DNA of 7,337 nucleotides from Chloroflexota bacterium (GTDB lineage: Bacteria > Chloroflexota > Chloroflexia > Thermomicrobiales > UBA6265): positions 1 through 7,337 of the forward strand of contig JAFAEA010000329.1 in NCBI GenBank assembly GCA_023424355.1. Reading direction: 5' to 3'. Below are positions 1 to 5,398 of this stretch, in pieces. The notes beneath the pieces are model-generated. The model ran no database searches. It was given only the letters and a program-made list of their open reading frames with translations, and had not been told where the DNA came from. A program made the translations under genes and the position numbers. Position 1 is the stretch's first letter. Every line of letters starts with the position of its first letter.

Positions 1-1
1 G

Positions 2-1708
2 GGAGTGGTGCCGTTCCTGAAGGTGGTGAACGATGCTGCTGTCGCCGTGAATCAGGGTGGCAAGCGCAAGGGCGCCGTGGCTGCGTACCTCGAGGTATGG
101 CATCTGGATTTCCAGGAGTTCCTCGATCTGCGGAAGAACTCCGGTGATGATCGCCGCCGTACGCACGATATGCACACTGCCGCGTGGATCCCGGATCTGT
201 TCATGGAACGTGTGCGCGAGAACGGCAGCTGGACCCTGTTCAGCCCGAGCGATGTGCCGGATCTGCATCACATCTATGGCGATGCCTTCCGCCAGCGGTA
301 CGCCGAGTACGAGAAGGCTGCCGAAGCGGGCGAGATTCCCAACAGCCGCACCATGCCTGCGACTGAACTGTGGCGAAAGCTGCTCAGCGCGACATTCGAA
401 ACAGGACATCCGTGGCTGACATTCAAGGACCCAAGCAATCTCCGCAGTCCGCAGGATCACGCTGGAGTCGTGCACAACTCCAATCTCTGCACCGAAATTC
501 TGCTCAATACCAGTGAGGATGAAGTTGCTGTCTGCAATCTGGCCAGCATCAATCTGCCGAATCACATGGTGGATGGAAGGCTGGATCGCGAAATGCTCGG
601 CGATTCCGTCACCACGGCCATGCGCATGCTGGATAACGTGATCGATATCAATTTCTACCCGATTCCGGAGGCAGAGAACGCGAATCAGAAGCATCGTCCG
701 GTTGGTCTCGGCATGATGGGCTTCCAGGATTGCCTGTGGCAACTCGGCGTGAGTTACGCCAGCCCGGAAGCAGTGCAATTCGCCGATGAAAGCATGGAAC
801 TCATCAGCTGGCATGCGATTCTCGCAAGCTCCAACCTCGCTGCCGAGCGCGGTGCATACAGCAGCTTCGCCGGCAGCAAGTGGGATCGCGATATTCTGCC
901 GATCGATTCGCTGGAACTCGTAGAACAGCAGCGCGAGGTGCCTCTGGATGTCAATCGTGGCTCCTCGCTGGATTGGAAGCCGGTGCGTGATTCGATTCGT
1001 GCCCACGGTATGCGCAACAGCAACACCATGGCGATTGCACCAACGGCAACCATCGCCAACATCCAGGGTGTGACTCAAAGCATCGAGCCGCTGTTTACCA
1101 ACCTCTTTGTAAAGAGCAATCTGAGCGGCGAGTTCACCATCGTCAACGAATATCTCATCGCCGATTTGGAAGAGGCAGGTCTCTGGGACGACCAGATGCT
1201 GGCCGAGCTCAAGTACTGGGATGGTTCTGTTGCGGCGATCGAGCGCATTCCGGAGGAGATCCGACGTCGATATCCGACGGCTTTCGAGATCGAGCCAGAG
1301 TGGCTCATCGAGGCGGCGGCACGTCGGCAAAAGTGGATCGATCAGGGACAGAGCCTGAATCTCTACATTGCGGAGCCGAGCGGCAAGCGCCTGAACGATA
1401 TGTACATGCAAGCGTGGGAAAGTGGTCTGAAAACCACCTATTACCTGCGCAGTCGGGGAGCTACCCAGAACGAGAAGAGCACTATCGATATCAATCGATT
1501 TGGCTTGCAGCCGCGCTGGATGAAGAGCCAGAGCGCCAGCGCAAACGTGAGCGTTGCCCGAGAAACCGCACCGGCCGATTCGGTAGCGCCGACCGTGGAG
1601 GTCCACCAGGAAGCCAAGCCAGATGGAGCTGAACTCCTTCGCCGTGCGATGGAGCTGAATCGCAACCTGCCGGTGGAAGAAGAACTCGATTGCGAGGCGT
1701 GTCAGTAG
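2..1708 (+). CDS. nrdA: Ribonucleoside-diphosphate reductase class I, large (catalytic) subunit, 5' end missing
   Basis: NrdA reduces ribonucleoside diphosphates to deoxyribonucleotides in the cytosol, using a thiyl radical generated by NrdB. The reading frame is already open at the window edge (a Gly codon at 2-4), so the gene is partial. The roughly 275 N-terminal residues, including any ATP-cone and the first active-site cysteine, lie outside. Counting from the GTG at 5, NLCTEI gives the catalytic N160, C162 and E164 (E. coli N437, C439, E441). C177 in VCNLASINL is the reducible partner Cys. A phosphate-binding PTATIANI stretch lies near 346-353. YY479-480 is the radical-relay pair (E. coli Y730-Y731). 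The protein ends with a flexible linker and DCEACQ, a C-x-x-C tail (C563, C566) that shuttles electrons to the active site. nrdB follows on the same strand, so one operon is likely; its promoter is upstream of the window. Family assignment is secure. Confidence 0.97.
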   Translation, partial: GVVPFLKVVNDAAVAVNQGGKRKGAVAAYLEVWHLDFQEFLDLRKNSGDDRRRTHDMHTAAWIPDLFMERVRENGSWTLFSPSDVPDLHHIYGDAFRQRYAEYEKAAEAGEIPNSRTMPATELWRKLLSATFETGHPWLTFKDPSNLRSPQDHAGVVHNSNLCTEILLNTSEDEVAVCNLASINLPNHMVDGRLDREMLGDSVTTAMRMLDNVIDINFYPIPEAENANQKHRPVGLGMMGFQDCLWQLGVSYASPEAVQFADESMELISWHAILASSNLAAERGAYSSFAGSKWDRDILPIDSLELVEQQREVPLDVNRGSSLDWKPVRDSIRAHGMRNSNTMAIAPTATIANIQGVTQSIEPLFTNLFVKSNLSGEFTIVNEYLIADLEEAGLWDDQMLAELKYWDGSVAAIERIPEEIRRRYPTAFEIEPEWLIEAAARRQKWIDQGQSLNLYIAEPSGKRLNDMYMQAWESGLKTTYYLRSRGATQNEKSTIDINRFGLQPRWMKSQSASANVSVARETAPADSVAPTVEVHQEAKPDGAELLRRAMELNRNLPVEEELDCEACQ

Positions 1709-1730
1709 CCGGACGAGAATTTCCCAATCT

Positions 1731-1832
1731 GGTAGCGTCACCCCGGGAACGCCTCGCTGTGAGGCTGCGCCTCATCCGCCTTCGGCTGTGGGTGACATTG
1801 CCTGGAAGTGACCCACAAGGGGTCACGCTACC
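1731..1832. repeat. Nested palindromic element between nrdA and nrdB
   Basis: The outer arms 1731-1744 and 1819-1832 match as an inverted repeat in 13 of 14 positions (GGTAGCGTCACCCC against GGGGTCACGCTACC). Smaller inverted repeats sit inside. GTCACCC at 1737-1743 pairs with GGGTGAC at 1790-1796. GCCTC 1751-1755, GAGGC 1761-1765 and GCCTC 1769-1773 can form two alternative hairpins. GTGACCC 1808-1814 pairs perfectly with GGGTCAC 1820-1826 around a 5-nt loop. No T-tract follows, so it does not look like a factor-independent terminator. It could be a dispersed REP- or MITE-like repeat, or an RNA structure that sets NrdA:NrdB expression. No target-site duplication is evident and no transposase is nearby. 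Confidence 0.6.
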
Positions 1833-1840
1833 GAGTCATT

Positions 1841-1846
1841 GAAGGA
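1841..1846 (+). promoter_or_regulatory. Ribosome binding site of nrdB
   Basis: GAAGGA lies 7 nt before the ATG at 1854. It overlaps the alternative in-frame TTG at 1839, so it supports ATG 1854 as the real start and removes five residues from the longest reading frame. Confidence 0.65.
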
Positions 1847-1853
1847 CCAAACC

Positions 1854-2927
1854 ATGCAAACCGAACCAAAATCCAGTCTCATCCTCGGCGTCGAGGCCGC
1901 ACCTCGCGCCGCGGTTTCCAGCGCCGATCAAAAGCGACTCATTAACTGCGAGGCGGTGGACGTCAACCAGCTCATGCCGCTCAAATACCATTGGGCGTGG
2001 GAGCATTACCTCAACGGCTGCGATAACCACTGGATGCCCACCGAAGTGGCGATGGGCGAGGATATCGCCCTGTGGAAGAGCAGCCGCCTCAGCAAGGACG
2101 ATCGCCTCGTCATCATGCGGAACCTCGGCTTCTTTTCTACCGCTGAGAGCCTGGTGGCCAACAATATCTCTCTCGCTATCTTCCGATACGTCACCAACGC
2201 CGAGTGTCGACAGTACCTGCTGCGACAGGCATTCGAGGAAGCCATTCACACGCACACCTTCCATTACATCGTCGAAAGCCTGGGGTTGGACGAGCGCGAA
2301 GTGTTCGGGATGTACAACGAGATCCCAAGCATCCGCGATAAAGATGAGTTCGAGATGAAGCTGACGGTGGATATTCTCGATCCCAACTTCAGCACAGATA
2401 CGGATGAGGGCGCGCAGAAGTTCCTCGAGAACCTCATCGGGTTCTACGTCATCATGGAAGGCATTTTCTTCTACGCCGGTTTCGCGATGGTATTGAGTTT
2501 CCATCGGCAGAACATGATGAAGGGGATCGGAGAGCAGTTCCAGTACATTCTGCGAGATGAAACCATCCACCTCAACTTCGGGATCGATCTGATCAACGGT
2601 ATCAAGGCGGAGAATCCGCACATTTGGACACAGGAGTTCCGGCAGCGCATGAGTGAGCGCATCGCAGAATCCGTCGAGCTCGAGAAAGCCTATGCCCGCG
2701 ATTGCCTGCCGAATGGTGTGCTCGGTCTCAATGCTGAGTTGTTTGAGCAATACGTGGAGTACATCGCCGATCGCCGTCTGGAGCGCATCGGTTTGCCAAA
2801 GCAGTTTGGTTCATCTAACCCGTTCCCCTGGATGAGCGAAACCATCGATCTCGGCAAGGAGAAGAACTTCTTCGAAAGCCGGGTTACAGATTACCGTCGC
2901 GGTTCCAGCCTGAGTTGGGATGAGTAG
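1854..2927 (+). CDS. nrdB: Ribonucleoside-diphosphate reductase small subunit, class Ic type (Mn/Fe, no tyrosyl radical)
   Basis: NrdB (R2) is a ferritin-like di-metal protein that uses O2 to build the oxidant driving catalysis in NrdA. From ATG 1854 it has 357 residues, a normal length. The metal ligands read E98 (STAESL), E129 and H132 (EEAIH), E202 (IMEGIFF), E236 and H239 (RDETIH). The residue four after H132, where standard R2 proteins carry the radical Tyr (E. coli Y122), is F136 (codon TTC at 2259-2261). As I recall the Chlamydia trachomatis R2 numbering (E89, E120, H123, F127, E193, E227, H230), every position matches with a constant offset of nine. W60 and Y347 also fit the electron-transfer positions W51 and Y338. 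Glu as first ligand plus Phe at the radical site is the class Ic signature, which implies a Mn(IV)/Fe(III) cofactor. The metal content is inferred, not seen. It is probably co-transcribed with nrdA. Confidence 0.96.
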   Translation: MQTEPKSSLILGVEAAPRAAVSSADQKRLINCEAVDVNQLMPLKYHWAWEHYLNGCDNHWMPTEVAMGEDIALWKSSRLSKDDRLVIMRNLGFFSTAESLVANNISLAIFRYVTNAECRQYLLRQAFEEAIHTHTFHYIVESLGLDEREVFGMYNEIPSIRDKDEFEMKLTVDILDPNFSTDTDEGAQKFLENLIGFYVIMEGIFFYAGFAMVLSFHRQNMMKGIGEQFQYILRDETIHLNFGIDLINGIKAENPHIWTQEFRQRMSERIAESVELEKAYARDCLPNGVLGLNAELFEQYVEYIADRRLERIGLPKQFGSSNPFPWMSETIDLGKEKNFFESRVTDYRRGSSLSWDE

Positions 2928-2930
2928 CCG

Positions 2931-3218
2931 GTGGTGGAGAATCGAGCGATAAAGACTGGGCCCAAAATCGATTACGTCTCGACTCTATCTCGCATACCGG
3001 ATCTGATTTCACCTCCTGATCAAATTCTGATTCGAAAGCTCGAGAAGCTGGGCTGTCTGGTGAAACTGCAGCGAGATGGCAAACGGCACACGCTGGTGAT
3101 TCTTGAATCGGGCCGGAAAGCGATTCGCAAGACTGCGTCTGGTCGGTACCCGGTGTCGGCGGCGTTCGAAATGTGGAGCTGCCGGCGAGCACCGCTTGGC
3201 ACTACAGCCGACGAGTAA
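2931..3218 (+). CDS. Small hypothetical ORF, possible winged-helix remnant
   Basis: This 95-codon frame starts 3 nt after the nrdB stop, in the same reading frame, and ends inside the terminator hairpin. The only plausible starts are GTG at 2931 or 2934, and neither has a Shine-Dalgarno sequence. The middle part (about residues 37-67: IRKLEKLGCLVKLQRDGK, then RHTLVILESGRKAIRK) loosely resembles the recognition helix plus wing of MarR-type regulators, with the usual D-x-R-x-x-x-V-x-L-x-x-x-G-R pattern. A complete MarR protein is about 140 residues, and the N-terminal helices are missing here. The last 25 residues look random. It may be a decayed gene, a short real gene translated with nrdB, or a chance open frame. 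I cannot assign a function. Confidence 0.3.
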   Translation: MVENRAIKTGPKIDYVSTLSRIPDLISPPDQILIRKLEKLGCLVKLQRDGKRHTLVILESGRKAIRKTASGRYPVSAAFEMWSCRRAPLGTTADE

Positions 3219-3256
3219 AAGGAGAGCAACGGCGAGTCTCGCCGTTGCTCTCCTTT
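3218..3256. terminator. Bidirectional hairpin terminator between convergent genes
   Basis: A perfect 18-bp inverted repeat (arms 3218-3235 and 3239-3256) surrounds a 3-nt GTC loop. The arms begin with AAA and end with TTT, so each strand has a short U stretch at its 3' side. It lies exactly between the + strand nrd operon and the stop codon (3264-3266) of the - strand secreted-protein gene, where a shared terminator is expected. The U-tract is short, only 3 nt beyond the GC-rich stem. Confidence 0.8.
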
Positions 3257-3263
3257 CCAATTC

Positions 3264-4211
3264 CTAGTTACAAGTTTCTCCAGTGGGAGTCACCGGAATG
3301 TAAACAGTCACGGATTGTTGAGCGTACGAGTTGAAGTCAAGAGTGCCCTCCTGAACGATCATATAGCCGCAAACCGGTGTTGCCCTCAGTGAATAATCGG
3401 TGTCTCCAGCCGTCCAATCTGCGTGGAAAAAGTCCACCTGACCATCGACGACGGTATCATCGCAGCCGATATTTGATGCGGCCTCATTGCCTTTTCGTAG
3501 CTGAGCACAGTTTTCGGCATTTGCAACCAGCTTGTTGGTGGTGATGTCGTAGAACACCACGGAGACATTCATGGTGCCTTCGGGAGCCTGCTCTTTCGAT
3601 TGCGAAAGCAGGATGCTCAGTGGCTGATTCTCATTGCCGCGCAGCACACTCACCGTTAAGTCATCCATTGCAGGATATCCTTCTGGTGTGGTGGTTTGGT
3701 GGATGGTGTATTGCCCGTAAGGGATATCCTCGAACAGCACGCGGCCATCGCCATTTTCATCGCAACCGATGTTGCTGTAGCCCACGAGCTCGTAGCAAAC
3801 ATCGGTCAATGCCTCGCCAGTTTCCGGATCCCGTGTGAGCAGATACACGTCGGTGGTCTGGTTGTTATCCCTACCACCCTCTGTGATGGTTGTGAAATCG
3901 GTATTGGATTCGTTCACCGTGATGCTGAAAGGCTCGACGGTATTGACGGAGTTGTCGGTGTAGACGGGTTCGACCTCGTATTCGCCATACGGAATGTCCT
4001 CGAAGAGCACATTGCCGTCCTTATTCTCATCGCACCCCACATTGCTGTAGCCAACAAGTACATAGCAAATGTCGGTTACAGGTTCACCATTGGAGTACTG
4101 CGTCCATATGCGCACGTCCACTGTGTTTTGCTGAGCTCCCACGTGCGGGATGCTCAAAAAGAGCAAGCTGGCCGTGAACATCAATGAGAAGAGTATTCGG
4201 CGGAATTTCAT
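3264..4211 (-). CDS. Secreted SpaA/CnaB-like (prealbumin-fold) repeat protein, paralog A
   Basis: The product has 315 residues. Residues 1-26 form a signal peptide (basic MKFRR, a hydrophobic core, cleavage after VGA), so it should be exported. No LPxTG, no second membrane span and no lipobox are present, so release from the cell is likely. Three modules follow: about 29-105, 118-205 and 213-315. Modules 1 and 2 share 27 of 35 residues over 46-80 and 136-170. Each has a Cys pair (C49/C60, C139/C150), then D-E-N-x-D-G-x-V and FEDIPYGxY, the strand typical of SpaA/CnaB prealbumin domains. Module 3 is more diverged (C235/C250, DDTVVDGQVDF, then C281 and C314). The mature chain has eight Cys, suggesting four disulfides. 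The start is fixed by AAGGAGGT at 4217-4224. Tandem paralog B lies 106 nt upstream in transcription. The fold is fairly clear; the biological role (adhesion, surface layer, matrix) is unknown. Confidence 0.85.
   Translation of the reverse strand: MKFRRILFSLMFTASLLFLSIPHVGAQQNTVDVRIWTQYSNGEPVTDICYVLVGYSNVGCDENKDGNVLFEDIPYGEYEVEPVYTDNSVNTVEPFSITVNESNTDFTTITEGGRDNNQTTDVYLLTRDPETGEALTDVCYELVGYSNIGCDENGDGRVLFEDIPYGQYTIHQTTTPEGYPAMDDLTVSVLRGNENQPLSILLSQSKEQAPEGTMNVSVVFYDITTNKLVANAENCAQLRKGNEAASNIGCDDTVVDGQVDFFHADWTAGDTDYSLRATPVCGYMIVQEGTLDFNSYAQQSVTVYIPVTPTGETCN
3702..3806 (-). repeat. Second copy of the internal 35-residue coding repeat
   Basis: This segment encodes residues 136-170 of the 3264-4211 gene and is homologous to 3972-4076, with 27 of 35 encoded residues identical. 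It contains the Cys pair, the DENGDG loop and the FEDIPYG strand of module 2. Confidence 0.8.
3972..4076 (-). repeat. First copy of the internal 35-residue coding repeat
   Basis: This segment encodes residues 46-80 of the 3264-4211 gene. The nucleotide copies have drifted mostly at third codon positions, which suggests an old module duplication maintained by selection on the protein. Confidence 0.8.
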
Positions 4212-4216
4212 CTCGT

Positions 4217-4224
4217 ACCTCCTT
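4217..4224 (-). promoter_or_regulatory. Ribosome binding site of paralog A
   Basis: On the - strand AAGGAGGT stands 5 nt before the ATG at 4211-4209. This near-perfect Shine-Dalgarno sequence confirms the start and implies strong translation. Confidence 0.85.
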
Positions 4225-4240
4225 GGACTTTGGCGACAGG

Positions 4241-4259
4241 TTTTTCATCTTATGAAAAA
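4241..4259. promoter_or_regulatory. AT-rich hairpin or operator-like palindrome upstream of paralog A
   Basis: TTTTTCAT (4241-4248) and ATGAAAAA (4252-4259) are perfect 8-bp inverted arms around a 3-nt centre, in the 106-nt gap between the two secreted-protein genes. The stem is AT-rich, so it is a poor terminator. Its place about 30 nt before the start codon of paralog A would suit an operator or a 5' leader structure. The rest of the gap holds no clear promoter that I can defend. Confidence 0.35.
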
Positions 4260-4317
4260 GAACGCCTCACTCTGTTCGTTGGTTTCACATTGCCGTAAGA
4301 GGGAGATATTCCTGGTG

Positions 4318-5280
4318 CTAGACATCGCAATCAGCAGGTATTGAGGTAAGTCTCAACACGATGAATGTGTGGTACTCCCCAATCTTGTGCATCTCAACCT
4401 CATCTGGGTTCGCCTGCTCGTAACCGCAGGCCAGGGAGGCCACCTCAAAGGTCGGCTGGCCGAATGTTGGATCAACGCCCTGGAAATCGATCTGGCCGTC
4501 AACGATTCCATCATCGCAGCCGGTATTGGTCATTCCCGGGAACTCGATGCATGTTTTTTCACTGGCCACCCGCTCGCCAGTTTCGGCATCAACTGCCACC
4601 ACGCTGACATTGATCGATGTTTCCGAACCCTGCGATTCAGCCTGAATCAGTGGAAGAATCACGTCGCCAGTGCCAAAAGCAGGATTGGGAGTCAGGGCGA
4701 TCTCATAATCGCCAATGGCGTCGTAACCGTCCGGAGTGATTGTTTGCCGGATTGTGTAGTTGCCCCACGGGATGTCCTCGAACATGATGATGCCATTGCT
4801 ATCGTCGTCGCAGCCGATTTGGCTGTAATCCAATAATTGGTAGCAAGCTCCCTCGATAGAATCGCCAGTCTGAGGATCACGCGTAATGATCCCCAGATTT
4901 GTTGTGGGCTCGGCTTCTATGAGATTGACGCGATAGTCATTGTTGTCTTCATTCCGAATCTCGAGTGCCCAGAGGTTCACACCGGGTTCGCCGATAGGGT
5001 AGAAGTTACCGATTTCCGCTGTTTGCACCAGTTTGTAGGTGCCAATCGGTACATCCGGGATGGTGATCAGACCGTCACCATCGGTGTCGCAATGCGGCTC
5101 TTTGTAAAAGCCTTCAAGCTCATAGCAGACATCGACGAACGGCTCGTCTGATGCATCGAGAACCGTCTGGATTCGTAGCGGCTGCACCGCCAGTTCCCCA
5201 TCCTGAGCAGATCCGGACCCAGTGCCGACCAGCATCATACAGAATGTCAGAAAAACCGTGCCTATCTTCTTCGGGAGCAT
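4318..5280 (-). CDS. Secreted SpaA/CnaB-like (prealbumin-fold) repeat protein, paralog B
   Basis: The start is ATG 5280, preceded by AGGAGG; a longer open frame up to 5436 would run into the permease gene and bury the signal peptide. The 320-residue product begins with a signal peptide (MLPKK, a hydrophobic core, cleavage near GSGSA, residue 25). Three modules match paralog A: Cys pairs C52/C64, C146/C157 and C244/C255, then C285 and C318, which keep the same 32-residue gap as C281 and C314 in paralog A. Module 1 carries DTDGDGLITIPD (65-76), a canonical EF-hand/dockerin-type loop pattern. Module 2 carries DDDSNGIIMFED (158-169). Module 3 has DDGIVDGQIDF. D-[IV]-P-x-G-x-Y strands follow the loops in modules 1 and 2. 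No sorting signal, lipobox or C-terminal anchor is visible. The gene probably arose by tandem duplication with its neighbour. Calcium binding and adhesion are guesses; the function is unknown. Confidence 0.85.
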   Translation of the reverse strand: MLPKKIGTVFLTFCMMLVGTGSGSAQDGELAVQPLRIQTVLDASDEPFVDVCYELEGFYKEPHCDTDGDGLITIPDVPIGTYKLVQTAEIGNFYPIGEPGVNLWALEIRNEDNNDYRVNLIEAEPTTNLGIITRDPQTGDSIEGACYQLLDYSQIGCDDDSNGIIMFEDIPWGNYTIRQTITPDGYDAIGDYEIALTPNPAFGTGDVILPLIQAESQGSETSINVSVVAVDAETGERVASEKTCIEFPGMTNTGCDDGIVDGQIDFQGVDPTFGQPTFEVASLACGYEQANPDEVEMHKIGEYHTFIVLRLTSIPADCDV

Positions 5281-5284
5281 GTCG

Positions 5285-5290
5285 CCTCCT
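5285..5290 (-). promoter_or_regulatory. Ribosome binding site of paralog B
   Basis: AGGAGG on the - strand lies 4 nt before ATG 5280-5278. It decides the start, because the longer frame to 5436 has its signal peptide only from this ATG onward. Confidence 0.8.
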
Positions 5291-5299
5291 GTGTAAAAT

Positions 5300-5314
5300 A
5301 TGGCGTTTCGCCAT
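5300..5314. promoter_or_regulatory. Short inverted repeat in the leader of paralog B
   Basis: ATGGCG (5300-5305) and CGCCAT (5309-5314) are perfect 6-bp arms around TTT, just upstream of the ribosome binding site in the 118-nt gap between the permease and paralog B. On the - strand it is followed by TATTTT, a weak -10-like hexamer. It could be an operator or a leader hairpin. The remainder of the gap shows only an 8-bp palindrome TGTTAACA at 5370-5377. Confidence 0.3.
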
Positions 5315-5398
5315 TTCCGTCTATCAGTGAGACGCACATGCCCCTGAAATGGTTCTCCTGGTGTCAGGTTGTTAACAGTTCCGCCGCTTGCAGGCAGG

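Noticed and set aside
1731..1832. tRNA or factor-independent terminator in the nrdA-nrdB gap
   Set aside because: The hairpins do not form a cloverleaf with conserved tRNA bases, and no T-tract follows any of the stems.
1839..1853. TTG at 1839 as the start of nrdB
   Set aside because: The Shine-Dalgarno GAAGGA at 1841-1846 overlaps this codon region and is correctly spaced for ATG 1854. TTG has no upstream ribosome binding site and lies right behind the palindromic element.
1836..2750. A 304-codon open frame on the - strand opposite nrdB
   Set aside because: It is the antisense shadow of nrdB. The + strand product matches the NrdB family over its whole length, while the antisense product shows no recognisable domain.
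2931..3218. HicA-type toxin reading of the small ORF
   Set aside because: The patch LEKLGCLVKLQRDGKRHTL recalls HicA at first sight, but the G-[ST]-H-H core and the VPRH-like segment are missing and there is no HicB partner beside it.
3702..4076. CRISPR-like or satellite repeat
   Set aside because: The two copies are diverged coding repeats of a protein module, not short identical repeats with unique spacers.
3696..4187. A 163-codon + strand open frame opposite paralog A
   Set aside because: It is a shadow of the repetitive - strand coding region, with no ribosome binding site and no domain.
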